A stretch of 64,000 nucleotides of DNA from positions 1,922,001 to 1,986,000 of the forward strand of contig NZ_CAJQUM010000001.1 in assembly GCF_907163265.1 (NCBI RefSeq), in the 5' to 3' direction. Source of the DNA: Georgfuchsia toluolica (GTDB lineage: Bacteria; Pseudomonadota; Gammaproteobacteria; Burkholderiales; Rhodocyclaceae). Positions 26,202 to 35,385 of the stretch are shown piece after piece (position 1 is the stretch's first letter; each line of letters starts with the position of its first letter). The notes beneath the pieces were generated by a model. It did not search any database, was not told the DNA's origin, and was given only the letters and a program-made list of their open reading frames with translations. The translations under genes and the position numbers were made by a program.

Positions 26202-27263
26202 ATGGCCGATAGACACAACGCATTAGCGCGCCATCTCGCCATTGCCTTCACGCTGCTGGTCATCTATGCCAGCCTGCATCCGTTCAGCGGCTGGCGCGAT
26301 CTCGGCGCGCCGCCGCTGGCCTGGCTTACGACGGGTTGGCTGCGCTACTCGACCTGGTTCGACATCGTTCTTAATGTGTTCGGCTATCTGCCTTTTGGTT
26401 TCCTCTGGGCCACGGTGCTGCAAAGGCGCCTGGGCCGAGTGTTGGCAATTCCTGCCATCACAGTACTCGGTGCCCTGCTGAGCGGAACTGTGGAGACAAC
26501 ACAAAACTATCTGCCGACTCGCGTATCTTCCAATATTGATTTTGGCAGCAACACCCTGGGTACCTTGTTTGGCGCCATCATGGGCGCGCGCTGGGGCGGC
26601 GCCCTGCTTTCCGGCGGCCATCTCGCCGCATTGCGCGAACGTCATATCGTGTCCGGTTTTATCGGCGACAGCGGACTGGTGCTGATGGGTTTCTGGCTGC
26701 TGACGCAGGTCAATCCCGAGTCGCTGCTGTTTGGCAACGGCGATTTGCGCCGCGCGCTCGGCATCGAACCGGCGCTGCCCTTCGATGTCTCGCGCTTCGC
26801 TCACATTGAGGCGGCAATTGCCGCCATCAATGCCTTGGCAGTCGGGCTGGTGCTGGCGGCACTGGGGTTGAAGGCGCGTGCCGTTTTCGCCATGTTGCTG
26901 CTTGGTGTGGTGATACGCGCGCTGGCGGCGGCGATCCTGGTCGACCCGGCCGAGGCATTGCACTGGATCACGAGCGGCAATGCCAGCGGTGTCGCCATCG
27001 GCTGCGCAGTGCTGTTGCCTGTCTTGTACCTCGGTCAGGGATTGCGCCGCTCTTTTGCCGCGGTCGCCCTGTTGCTGGCAACGGTGCTGGTGAACCTGGC
27101 GCCGCAGAATCCTTACCTCGCCGAAGCGGCAGAGATCTGGCGGCAGGGGCACTTTCTCAATTTCAACGGCCTGACCCGGCTGTTGTCGATGTTGTGGCCA
27201 TTCCTTGCGTTAGCATGGCTGCTATTACCGGACCGTGACCCATGGAAAAAGAAGACAAGTTGA
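26202..27263 (+). CDS. VanZ-like integral membrane protein
   Basis: A 353-residue polytopic membrane protein. The N-terminal half carries a VanZ-type domain: SLHPFSGWRDLG, FDIVLNVFGYLPFGFLWATV and TVETTQNYLPTRVSSNIDFG, followed by GSNTLGTLFGAIMGA. The C-terminal half has several further hydrophobic segments. VanZ proteins are linked to low-level glycopeptide resistance in some Gram-positives, but the role in proteobacteria is unclear. It overlaps the next gene by 22 bases. Confidence 0.82.
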   Translation: MADRHNALARHLAIAFTLLVIYASLHPFSGWRDLGAPPLAWLTTGWLRYSTWFDIVLNVFGYLPFGFLWATVLQRRLGRVLAIPAITVLGALLSGTVETTQNYLPTRVSSNIDFGSNTLGTLFGAIMGARWGGALLSGGHLAALRERHIVSGFIGDSGLVLMGFWLLTQVNPESLLFGNGDLRRALGIEPALPFDVSRFAHIEAAIAAINALAVGLVLAALGLKARAVFAMLLLGVVIRALAAAILVDPAEALHWITSGNASGVAIGCAVLLPVLYLGQGLRRSFAAVALLLATVLVNLAPQNPYLAEAAEIWRQGHFLNFNGLTRLLSMLWPFLALAWLLLPDRDPWKKKTS

Positions 27264-27592
27264 TAGAACTGCGCAATGCACTGCGCCAATTCATTGCCGC
27301 GCGCGACTGGCGCCAGTATCACACGCCGAAAAATCTCGCCATGGCGATGATCGTCGAAGCGGCCGAACTGGTCGAGCAGTTCCAGTGGATGACGCCGGAA
27401 CAAAGTCAAACGCTAACGGCCGAACAACTCGCCGCCGTGCGCGATGAAGTGGCCGATACGCTGATCTATCTGGTCGAACTGGCCGATGTGCTCGACATCG
27501 ATCTCATCGCCGCGGCACACAACAAGATGGCGAAGAATGCACAGAAATACCCAGTGAGGAGTGAGGAGGCAAACCAGCGTGTTGGCGCATGA
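27242..27592 (+). CDS. MazG-like nucleotide pyrophosphohydrolase
   Basis: A 116-residue all-alpha NTP pyrophosphohydrolase of the RS21-C6/dCTPase type. The metal motif is visible as EAAELVEQFQW followed by DEVADTLIYLVELADVLDID. The tight start YHTPKNLAMAMIVEAAEL is typical. It probably hydrolyses noncanonical or excess dNTPs to monophosphates (house-cleaning). It overlaps the VanZ-like gene and precedes the [2Fe-2S] protein by about 60 bases. Confidence 0.9.
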   Translation: MEKEDKLIELRNALRQFIAARDWRQYHTPKNLAMAMIVEAAELVEQFQWMTPEQSQTLTAEQLAAVRDEVADTLIYLVELADVLDIDLIAAAHNKMAKNAQKYPVRSEEANQRVGA

Positions 27593-27653
27593 TGCGCCGG
27601 GATTTACTCCTCTCTCCAGACTCCTTACTCCTCACGCCTTCCAGGAAATTCGA

Positions 27654-27962
27654 ATGAGTTACTACAAACGTCACGCCTTTTTCTGCATCAACCAGCGCGC
27701 TAACGGCGCAATCTGCTGCCAGAATCATGGCGCGGACGAGATGCGCGCGTATGCCAAGGAACGCCTGAAGGAACTGGTACCGAAATCCGCAGGGCGCATG
27801 CGCATCAATTCCGCCGGCTGCCTCGACCGTTGCAAACTGGGGCCGGTGCTGGTGGTCTATCCTGAGGGTATCTGGTACACCTATGCCGGCAAGGAAGACA
27901 TCGACGAGATCATCAACGAGCATCTGCTGCATGGCCGCATCGTCGAACGGCTGAAAATATAA
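27654..27962 (+). CDS. Thioredoxin-like [2Fe-2S] ferredoxin
   Basis: A 102-residue thioredoxin-like ferredoxin. Cluster cysteines lie in AFFCINQR, AICCQNHG and SAGCLDRCKLGP, which fits the CX(8-12)C...CX3C pattern. The ATG at 27654 (MSYYKRHAFF) has AGGA nine bases upstream. The partner enzyme is unknown; it is in a same-strand run that ends with OvoA. Confidence 0.87.
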   Translation: MSYYKRHAFFCINQRANGAICCQNHGADEMRAYAKERLKELVPKSAGRMRINSAGCLDRCKLGPVLVVYPEGIWYTYAGKEDIDEIINEHLLHGRIVERLKI

Positions 27963-28001
27963 ACCTGAAAATCTTGGCGAATTGCTTTTTTAATTTTACA
28001 A

Positions 28002-28649
28002 ATGGCACATGAGCGCATATTGATCGAAGGGCCGTCAGGAGACATCGAAGTTTTCGTCGAGCCACACGAAACACCGCAAGGCATGGTGATCGTCGGCCAT
28101 CCGCATCCCTTGTTCGGCGGCAGCGCCGACAACAAGGTGGTGACGACATTGGCGCGCGCGTTCCGCGAAATGGGCTGTGTCACGCTGCGGCCGAATTTTC
28201 GCGGCGTCGGCGCATCCAAGGGCAAACACGACAACGGCATCGCCGAAACCGATGACTTGCACGCGGTTTACGCGTTCGCCCGTTCGCATTTTGGCCGGAT
28301 TCCGCTTTATCTCGCCGGCTTCTCCTTCGGCGCCTTCGTCGTCACGCGCCTGGCCAAACGTCTTGCCGACGAGGGCGGTCCGGCAAGGCGACTGGTGCTG
28401 GTCGGCACCGCCGCCGGTTACATCGAAGGCGCACGCAGCTATGAAACAAGCGCGGTGCCTCAAGATACCATCGTCATTCATGGCGCGAAGGACGAAACCG
28501 TGCCCCTGGAGAACGTACTGCAATGGGCCGAGCCGCTCGAACTGCCGGTCATCGTGGTGCCCGGCGCCGACCATTTCTTTCACCGTCGCCTGCACATCAT
28601 CCGCGCCATCGTGCAGCGCAGCTTTCATCCGCTTTCGGTAGGAGAATGA
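28002..28649 (+). CDS. Alpha/beta hydrolase
   Basis: A 215-residue alpha/beta-fold hydrolase. It has the HPHPLFGGSADNKVV oxyanion region, FRGVGASKG, the nucleophile elbow AGFSFGAFV (Ser near residue 109), a likely acid in VIHGAKDETVP and the catalytic His in PGADHFFHRR. This family is common in betaproteobacteria and has no assigned substrate. Its stop overlaps the OvoA start (ATGA), so the two are coupled. Confidence 0.87.
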   Translation: MAHERILIEGPSGDIEVFVEPHETPQGMVIVGHPHPLFGGSADNKVVTTLARAFREMGCVTLRPNFRGVGASKGKHDNGIAETDDLHAVYAFARSHFGRIPLYLAGFSFGAFVVTRLAKRLADEGGPARRLVLVGTAAGYIEGARSYETSAVPQDTIVIHGAKDETVPLENVLQWAEPLELPVIVVPGADHFFHRRLHIIRAIVQRSFHPLSVGE

Positions 28650-30760
28650 GCGTGAAAAATACTCTGTTCTCGCGCACTCCGCTGCTGGCCGGCGACAACG
28701 CCGAGGCCAAACGCGCCGAGATCCGGCACTATTTCCACGCCACCTGCGACCGCTACGAATCGCTGTTCGAGGTGCTCACTGGCGACGAGGCCTATTACAA
28801 GAAACCGATCGCGCTGCGCCACCCGCTGATTTTTTATCTCGGCCATACGGCGACCTTCTTTATCAACAAGTTCATTCTGGCCGGCCTGATCGAACAGCGC
28901 ATCAATCCCCGCTTCGAATCCATGTTCGCCGTCGGGGTCGACGAGATGAGCTGGGACGACCTCAACGATGCCCACTACGACTGGCCGACGCCGGCCGAAG
29001 TGCGGACCTATCGCCGCGAAATGCGCGAAGTCGTGGATCGCGTCATCGCGACAACGCCATTGACATTGCCCGTGGGCTGGCCGCATCCGTTCTGGGTTGT
29101 GCTGATGGGCATCGAGCACGAACGCATTCATCTCGAAACCTCATCGGTGCTGATCCGCCAGCACGACCTCAGGTTCGTCAAGCCACATCCAGCCTGGATG
29201 CCTTGCCGTCAATCCGGCGTGGCGTCGCAAAATGACCTGGTGACGATCACAGCCGGCTCCGTCAGCGTCGGCAAACCGTTCGACGATTCGGTCTATGGCT
29301 GGGACAACGAGTACGGTAACCACAAGGCGGAACTCCCTGCTTTCCAGGCCAGCCGCCATCTCGTTTCGAACCAGGAATTCCTCGCCTTTGTCGAAGCGGG
29401 GAGCTATGCCGACGACAGCCTGTGGGAAGAGGAGGGCCTGCACTGGCGGCAGTTCGCGCGAGCACAACATCCCACCTTCTGGATCAGGCGCGATGCAGAC
29501 TGGCACTTGCGCCTGATGTGTGAAGAAGTGCCGATGCCGTGGGACTGGCCGGTGGAAACCAACTATCACGAGGCCAAGGCTTTCTGTAACTGGAAAGCAC
29601 GCGCGACTGGACGGCGCGTCAGACTGCCCAGCGAAGACGAGTGGTATCGCCTCTACGATATTTCCGGTTTACACGACCCGGCCAACGAGGCGCCAACCGC
29701 CGCCAATCTGCATCTTGACCACTGGGCATCGTCCTGCCCGGTCACGCAATTTCGTCACGGCGATTTGTATGACGTCGTCGGCAACGTCTGGCAATGGACC
29801 GAGACACCAACCTATCCCTTCGACCACTTCGCGGTGCATCCGATCTACGACGATTTCACCACACCGACCTTTGACGGTCGCCACAACCTGATCAAGGGTG
29901 GCTCGTGGATTTCCTGCGGCAATGAGGCCGTGCGCGCTTCGCGTTATGCTTTCCGCCGTCATTTCTTTCAGCACGCGGGTTTTCGCTATGTCGTGGCCGA
30001 ACATGCGCCAGCCGCTCCGGCTTTGGGTTACGAGAGCGACCGCATGCTGAGCGAGTACAGCGAGTTCCACTACGGCGAGGAGTATTTCGGCGTAGCGAAT
30101 TTTCCGCGCGCGCTGGCGCAAATTGCCATCAAGACAATGGGCAATCGCCCGGCGCTGAAGGCACTGGACCTCGGCTGTGCCACCGGCCGCGCCACCTTCG
30201 AACTCGCGCGCCACTTCGAGCGCGTCACCGGCATCGATTTTTCGGCGCGCTTTATTGGCACAGGAGTGAAGCTCGCTGAACAGGGCGTGTTGCGCTACAC
30301 ACTTGTCGATGAAGGCGAACTGCTGCTTTACAAGGAGCGCACGCTGGCCGAACTCGGCCTCGACGCTGTGCGTCACAAGGTCGAGTTCTATCAGGGCGAC
30401 GCCTGCAACCTGAAAGACATCTTTACCGGCTACGACCTGGTGCTGGCCGCCAATCTGATTGACCGCCTCTACAGCCCGGCGAAGTTTCTGCAATCGATGC
30501 ATGAGCGCATCAACCGCGGTGGCCTGCTGCTTCTGGCTTCACCTTACACCTGGCTTGAAGAGTACACGCCGCGTGCGGACTGGGTCGGTGGCTTCAAGCG
30601 CGACGGCGAGAGTTTCACCACGCTCGATGGTTTGAAGCAAATACTTGGTGCGCATTTTCATCTCATCGAAGGTCCGCGCGAAGTGCCTTTCGTGATTCGC
30701 GAAACGCGGCGCAAATATCAGCACAGCCTGTCCGAAGTGACGATCTGGGAAAAACAGTAG
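28646..30760 (+). CDS. ovoA: Ovothiol synthase OvoA (5-histidylcysteine sulfoxide synthase/methyltransferase)
   Basis: OvoA is an Fe(II) enzyme that joins cysteine to histidine C5 as a sulfoxide and methylates the imidazole, making the antioxidant ovothiol. The 704-residue protein has the expected order: DinB-like domain with YLGHTATFFIN and the iron motif GIEHERIHLETSS; FGE-sulfatase domain with GWDNEYGNHKAELPAF and GSWISCGNEAVRASRYAFR; C-terminal SAM methyltransferase with ALDLGCATGRATFELA. The ATG at 28646 has GGAG just upstream and overlaps the hydrolase stop. Full length is near the family norm. Confidence 0.93.
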   Translation: MSVKNTLFSRTPLLAGDNAEAKRAEIRHYFHATCDRYESLFEVLTGDEAYYKKPIALRHPLIFYLGHTATFFINKFILAGLIEQRINPRFESMFAVGVDEMSWDDLNDAHYDWPTPAEVRTYRREMREVVDRVIATTPLTLPVGWPHPFWVVLMGIEHERIHLETSSVLIRQHDLRFVKPHPAWMPCRQSGVASQNDLVTITAGSVSVGKPFDDSVYGWDNEYGNHKAELPAFQASRHLVSNQEFLAFVEAGSYADDSLWEEEGLHWRQFARAQHPTFWIRRDADWHLRLMCEEVPMPWDWPVETNYHEAKAFCNWKARATGRRVRLPSEDEWYRLYDISGLHDPANEAPTAANLHLDHWASSCPVTQFRHGDLYDVVGNVWQWTETPTYPFDHFAVHPIYDDFTTPTFDGRHNLIKGGSWISCGNEAVRASRYAFRRHFFQHAGFRYVVAEHAPAAPALGYESDRMLSEYSEFHYGEEYFGVANFPRALAQIAIKTMGNRPALKALDLGCATGRATFELARHFERVTGIDFSARFIGTGVKLAEQGVLRYTLVDEGELLLYKERTLAELGLDAVRHKVEFYQGDACNLKDIFTGYDLVLAANLIDRLYSPAKFLQSMHERINRGGLLLLASPYTWLEEYTPRADWVGGFKRDGESFTTLDGLKQILGAHFHLIEGPREVPFVIRETRRKYQHSLSEVTIWEKQ

Positions 30761-30786
30761 GAAATGTTATTGGGCGTATCGCTTTT

Positions 30787-31608
30787 TTGCAGGCTGACGA
30801 ATTGAATGCTTCTGAATTCTTGCGCTGTGCCAAACTGATTGATCAGGCAGATGGCCTGTTGATCACGGCTGGTGCCGGCATGGGTGTGGATGCAGGGCTC
30901 CCGGACTTTCGCGGGACAACCGGGTTTTGACGCGCATATCCGGCACTGGCAAAGTCAGGTATCCATTTTGAGGAAATCGCCTCTCCTGATACGTTTGAGA
31001 CTGACCCGAAGCTGGCCTGGGGGTTTTATGGCCATCGCTTGAATCTGTATCGCCGGACCGAACCCCATGATGGCTATCGCATTTTGCGCAAATGGGGGGG
31101 GCGAATGTCGCAAGGCGCGTTCGTGTTTACGTCCAACGTCGATGGGCTGTTCCAGAAAGCAGGCCTGGTCAATATAGTGGAATGCCACGGCTCGATTCAT
31201 CGTGTCCAATGCATGGCGTCTTGTTCGCCCGCGATATGGTCCGCCGACGATATCCAGCCTGACGTGGATGAGCAGTGCCGCCTTGTTTCGCCATTGCCGG
31301 TCTGCCCTGACTGCGGGGCACTGGTGCGGCCGAATATATTGATGTTTGGCGACTGGAACTGGCAATCGCAAGTTGCCAGGGCGCAGCAGGCGAAGCTGAA
31401 TCAATGGCTGCAAAAGGCCAAACGGGTACTGGTGATCGAGCTCGGCGCAGGGACGAATATCGCGACGGTTCGGCATTTCAGCCAGGGACTGGGCATGCCG
31501 CTGATCCGCATCAACCCGGCCGAATCGGAGTTGGGCAACGCCAAAGGCGTTTCCCTGAAAATGGGCGCGTTGGCCGCGTTGCGGGAAATCGACACGGAAC
31601 TGAAATAA
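30787..31608 (+). pseudogene. Sir2-family NAD-dependent deacylase, interrupted by in-frame TGA
   Basis: A sirtuin reading frame with one stop codon. The N-terminal part reads AKLIDQADGLLITAGAGMG and VDAGLPDFRGTTGF, then TGA at 30928-30930. The same frame continues RAYPALAKSGIHFEE, FTSNVDGLFQKAG, VECHGSIHRVQC and a zinc pair (QCMASC, CPDCG), ending GMPLIRINPAESELGN. The stop stands where the family has Trp (GFWRAYPAL), so TGG to TGA is likely. The start is unclear: a TTG at 30787 is my best guess, since the frame is open into ovoA. Confidence 0.75.
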
Positions 31609-31617
31609 TCGGGACAA

Positions 31618-32127
31618 TCACTGGGCAAGATGTTTATCTCGCGCTACATATGGAGCGAACCCCAGGTCCGCCGTAATGATATGTTCAGATAGCCAGCCAT
31701 TGATGAGATATTTCACTTCTGCGGCGATTTCGTCGAGCGACATTTTGCGTGCACGCCCAAGCAAGGCGGCAAGCATGTGACGCAAATCAGCGTGCAAGCG
31801 GCAATGCGCCTCCAGACCAGGGTAATGCGCGGCAGCCATCAGGGCTTCTTCATCCCGCAGGTGAATGCGAATGTAATCGCTGAGAATTGCCAGCGCCTTC
31901 AGCACCCGCACCTCGCTGTCATCGCCGTTGAAACTGGCAACCAAATCGAAAAACTGCCTGTGCTGTTTATCGATCAGCGGGATGCCGAGTTCAAAGCGGC
32001 TGGACCATTCGGCATACTGTAGTGGCGGCCAGTGGCCGCTTTGCAATAAAGGATCAAGTTCCTTGCCGGAACTTATGCCTGAAGACCGCGAAGGCTTTGG
32101 CAAGATAATTTCGCAATCTTCAGTCAT
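31618..32127 (-). CDS. Hemerythrin-family O2-binding protein
   Basis: A 169-residue protein whose C-terminal 130 residues form a bacteriohemerythrin. Di-iron ligands are visible in IDKQHRQFFDLV, RIHLRDEEALM, AHCRLHADL and the final SEHIITADLGF. The first 40 residues are an unusual hydrophilic leader. The ATG at 32127 has AAGGG eight bases upstream. Bacteriohemerythrins bind O2 or sense oxygen; here it is a stand-alone domain converging on the Sir2 gene. Confidence 0.9.
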   Translation of the reverse strand: MTEDCEIILPKPSRSSGISSGKELDPLLQSGHWPPLQYAEWSSRFELGIPLIDKQHRQFFDLVASFNGDDSEVRVLKALAILSDYIRIHLRDEEALMAAAHYPGLEAHCRLHADLRHMLAALLGRARKMSLDEIAAEVKYLINGWLSEHIITADLGFAPYVARDKHLAQ

Positions 32128-32283
32128 CACGTTTCCCTTCACAAGCAATGAAATCCCTGCCGCTATTGGACAGCAAACGTTTTTCTAATATAGCAGCTAC
32201 AGATATTTCTTGCATTGGTTTGTAACGGCAGCCGCGGGCGGGGTGGCGGTTGCCAATGTTCCTTGGAGCTTTGTTCAGCAATA

Positions 32284-32724
32284 TCAGCGCGGCACTACAT
32301 GGATGTTGCCGGTGGCAAGCGCGATCTCGCGCAGGAAGCAGAGCAATCCAACCACCAGCAATAACATGGCGGTGATAAACAGCGCCGCAATGATATTGCC
32401 CCCTTCCACTCCAGTGATCGAGCCAACGAACAGCGTGGCAATGACGATGCAGACCAGCAATGCGCAGCCGGTGCAAAACCCGATTGCCCAATGAATCAAG
32501 CGCGCACGGCTCGCAAGCCTAGCCATCTCGGTCTGAGCCGTATCCAGAGCGCTTTCATGTGCATCCGACAGTTTGATCTCCAGCGCACGAAAGCGGTCCA
32601 CTACCCGTCCCAGACGATTGATCAGGACAGACAGAATTGCAGCGACGCCGGTGAGCAGAAACACTGGCGCCACTGCAAGTTGGATAACGTGGGCAACACT
32701 GGTGATGCCGGAAAGCGTTTGCAA
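32284..32724 (-). CDS. DUF2721 membrane protein
   Basis: A 146-residue membrane protein of the DUF2721 family. It starts with an N-terminal span (HVIQLAVAPVFLLTGVAAIL), the LINRLGRVVDRFRALE loop, and two further spans after residue 75 (IGFCTGCALLVCIVIATLFV and IIAALFITAMLLLVVGLLCF). The start is TTG, with AGGA eight bases upstream. Function unknown. Confidence 0.82.
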   Translation of the reverse strand: MQTLSGITSVAHVIQLAVAPVFLLTGVAAILSVLINRLGRVVDRFRALEIKLSDAHESALDTAQTEMARLASRARLIHWAIGFCTGCALLVCIVIATLFVGSITGVEGGNIIAALFITAMLLLVVGLLCFLREIALATGNIHVVPR

Positions 32725-32833
32725 AATAATTTCCTGCCTCTGTTTGCGACTACGATTATGCGGTAGTTTTATTTATTAATACTTGGGTAATCCGTATATG
32801 CCGCCGCAATATCAGTGACAAGGCAATCCAGTG

Positions 32834-33721
32834 TCATTTGCCCGGTTCAGCCGGCCTGTTTTCCTTTGCGGGTGAAATTGCGGGAATAGCCGCCTGGGTG
32901 ATTTCAATCTTCGCTTTCGCCTTCATGTCGTCAAAAAGCTTTTTCAAGTTCTGCTGCTGTACTTGCTCTTGCAGCTTCGACTTTATTTGATCAAAGGGCG
33001 GAAACGTTTTGGGACGGGAGTCTTCCAGCAGGATGACGTGATAACCGAATTGTGACTTGACTGGTTCTTCAGTAAATTTCCCTTTTGCCAGCTTTGTGAC
33101 TGCTGCGCCGAACTCGGGCACCATGCCGCGCGGATCGAACCAGCCCAGATCGCCACCATTGACTTTGGAACCGGGGTCCTTGGACTTTTCCTTGGCCAGG
33201 GTTTCGAATATCTTGGGGTTCTTGTTCAGTCTGGCGATGATGCCCTTGGCTTCCGCTTCATTCTCCACAAGAATGTGACGTGCCTTGTATTCGTTGCCGG
33301 CCATCTGGCCTTTTATTTTTTCATACTCGGCTTTCAGCATATCGTCGCTGACGTGATTGTTTTTAAAGTAGTCCTCAACGAAAGCATTGGCCAAGATGGA
33401 TTGCTTGGAAAAATCGATCTGCTCCAATACTTCAGGTGTTTTATCCAAACCTTTCTTGATGGCTTCCTGAGAAATGAGTAATTGCACCGACAGACGTTCA
33501 ATAATTTCTTTGCGCAATTCGGGATTTTCTGGTTGTCCTTGCGCAGCATTCTGCTTGACCAATGAATCTACGCGGCTTTCGCTGATGGCGGTGCCATTCA
33601 CAGTGGCGGCAACGGCAGGCCTGGAGGGAGCTGCGGTTTTTGGATGATCGGAGGAATTGCATCCGTACAGAGTGATCAGAGATGCTGCGCTGGCAATCAG
33701 AATGCCGGTTTTGAATAACAT
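32834..33721 (-). CDS. Periplasmic PpiC-type peptidyl-prolyl isomerase lipoprotein
   Basis: A 295-residue lipoprotein with a lipobox ending ITLYGC near residue 21. A SurA/PrsA-like N-terminal chaperone domain is followed by a parvulin domain (about 140-235): EYKARHILVENEAEAK, GGDLGWFDPRGMVPEF and FGYHVILLEDSRP. It probably helps fold exported proteins and resembles the EpsD family linked to exopolysaccharide gene sets, though no such set is nearby. Confidence 0.88.
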   Translation of the reverse strand: MLFKTGILIASAASLITLYGCNSSDHPKTAAPSRPAVAATVNGTAISESRVDSLVKQNAAQGQPENPELRKEIIERLSVQLLISQEAIKKGLDKTPEVLEQIDFSKQSILANAFVEDYFKNNHVSDDMLKAEYEKIKGQMAGNEYKARHILVENEAEAKGIIARLNKNPKIFETLAKEKSKDPGSKVNGGDLGWFDPRGMVPEFGAAVTKLAKGKFTEEPVKSQFGYHVILLEDSRPKTFPPFDQIKSKLQEQVQQQNLKKLFDDMKAKAKIEITQAAIPAISPAKENRPAEPGK

Positions 33722-33762
33722 GTTTAGATCCTATAAAAAAGTGTATCAAGATAAGCATAAGG

Positions 33763-33945
33763 CTACTTGTCGATGCCTATGATGTCGTCGGCCTCAAATT
33801 CATCCGGTACGGTGCCGCCAGTAATCATGGCGGCCATGCCGTCGCTCTGCTTCACGAAGTATTCCGCACTGATTGGATCATAAAAACGTTGGCAAAGGGC
33901 AATATCGGCAAATTTGAGGCGGTGACGGGTAGGGTGAGAGGTCAT
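33763..33945 (-). CDS. Small hypothetical protein
   Basis: A 60-residue ORF starting MTSHPTRHRLKFADI. It contains QRFYDPISAEYFVKQSDGMA and an acidic end (DEFEADDIIGIDK). The pattern resembles small proteobacterial hypothetical proteins with a RFYDPxSxEYFVK core, but I cannot name a family with confidence. The reading frame is open 28 codons upstream of the chosen ATG. Confidence 0.5.
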   Translation of the reverse strand: MTSHPTRHRLKFADIALCQRFYDPISAEYFVKQSDGMAAMITGGTVPDEFEADDIIGIDK

Positions 33946-34149
33946 ATAGTAATGGTCAGGGCTTCGTGCACTTCTTCGCAACTTGGCTGGTACGCCACAT
34001 TCAGGACGGAGGTTGCAAGTATGGCGCATTCCTCAACGCCAAGGGCGTGTACTGAGTGCCAGCGGGGGAATTCCGCCGCCGGGGGGCATTCGGATTCCCC
34101 GACCTCTCTCAATACCGATCACGATTGGTATGCCGATCTGCCCTGCGGC

Positions 34150-34203
34150 CCCAAAAATGGGGAAAGCCCAACTGCGAGGCTGGGCCAGGTACAAGAAACG
34201 TAA
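34150..34203 (+). repeat. Short duplicated sequence, copy 1
   Basis: The block ending TGGGCCAGGTACAAGAAACG is closely similar to one at about 36264-36321 ending TGGGCTAAATACAAGAAACG. In one frame both encode GWA(R/K)YKKR. The surrounding 260 bases up to the old-yellow-enzyme stop hold no convincing gene. Confidence 0.6.
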
Positions 34204-34211
34204 CACAAAGA

Positions 34212-35288
34212 TTATCCGGCTTCTGCCACAAGGCTCGGATAGTCAATGTACCCCACTTCCGCATCTGCAAGTCCGTAGCCGTAGAAGGTCTTCACATCGA
34301 AAGGATTCAAGGGCACATTGAGTTGCAACCGTCTTGGCAGGTCAGGATTGGAAATGAAAAGCTTGCCGAACGAAACCGCATCTGCCTCGCCGGAATCAAG
34401 GACTTGCTGCGCAGATTCTCGGTTGAAGCCCTCGTTCGTGATCAGCACGCCTCCAAAACGTTTTTTCAATTGAGGGCCGATCCGGTTTTCGCCAAGAGAC
34501 TCGCGGGTAAAGATAAATGCGATGCCACGCTTTCCCAGTTCCTCGGCCACATAGCCAAAGGTGGCGAGGGGATCGGAGTCCCCCATGGAATGAGCATCTC
34601 CCCTTGGCGCCAGATGCATGCCGACCCGGTTTGCACCCCATACGGAAATAACGGCATCCGTGGCCTCCAGCATCAAGCGTGCACGGTTCTCGATCGAACC
34701 GCCATAGTGATCGTCTCGTTTGTTGGTGCTGTCCTGCAGGAACTGATCCAGCAGGTAGCCGTTGGCGCCGTGTAGTTCGACACCATCGAAGCCAGCCTGC
34801 TTCGCGTTCTCGGCGCCCTTGCGATAGGCCTCGACAATTGCCGGAATCTCATGGGTTTCAAGCGCACGCGGCACGACATATTCCCGCAGCGGGCGTAACA
34901 GACTGACGTGGCCAAGAGGGGCAATGGCACTTGGGGCAACAGGCAAATGACCACCCAGGAAGTCTGGGTCAGAAATGCGGCCTACGTGCCACAGCTGCAT
35001 AAAAATCCTGCCGCCGCAAGCATGGACGGCCTGAGTAACGAGTTTCCAGCCGTTGATTTGTTCGACAGACCAGATTCCCGGCGTATCGGGATAGCCCACG
35101 CCCATCGGATCGACAGATGTGGCCTCACTTAAGATTAGTCCAGCGCTGGCGCGCTGTGCATAATATTCGGCATTGAGGATATTGGGTACACGCCCGGCAT
35201 TGGCGCGACAACGCGTGAGAGGGGCCATGATGACGCGATTGGGTAACAGCAGGTCGCCAACTCGAAGGGGATCAAATAGTGTGGTCAT
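34212..35288 (-). CDS. Old yellow enzyme family NADH:flavin oxidoreductase (NemA-like)
   Basis: A 358-residue FMN-dependent ene-reductase. It starts MTTLFDPLRVGDLLLPNRV and shows IMAPLTRCRANAG, FMQLWHVGRISDPDF, FDGVELHGANGYLLDQFLQD, RDDHYGGSIENRARL, and the late VSFGKLFISNPDLPRRL. The paired HGANGYL and GGSIENR motifs match the NemA/XenB group that reduces enones, nitro-esters or N-ethylmaleimide. The ATG at 35288 fits the family start. Confidence 0.92.
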   Translation of the reverse strand: MTTLFDPLRVGDLLLPNRVIMAPLTRCRANAGRVPNILNAEYYAQRASAGLILSEATSVDPMGVGYPDTPGIWSVEQINGWKLVTQAVHACGGRIFMQLWHVGRISDPDFLGGHLPVAPSAIAPLGHVSLLRPLREYVVPRALETHEIPAIVEAYRKGAENAKQAGFDGVELHGANGYLLDQFLQDSTNKRDDHYGGSIENRARLMLEATDAVISVWGANRVGMHLAPRGDAHSMGDSDPLATFGYVAEELGKRGIAFIFTRESLGENRIGPQLKKRFGGVLITNEGFNRESAQQVLDSGEADAVSFGKLFISNPDLPRRLQLNVPLNPFDVKTFYGYGLADAEVGYIDYPSLVAEAG

Positions 35289-35385
35289 GGATTTCGCTTT
35301 AACGTAATTAGAACAAGAGGGATGGATATTCAACGATGAAGAGTCTACCTAAAGCTGGATGTATCGACTTAGTTACCGTACCCAC

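Noticed and set aside
30928-30930. Selenocysteine codon in the Sir2 gene
   Set aside because: The position is Trp in the family, not Cys, and no SECIS-like hairpin is evident just after the TGA.
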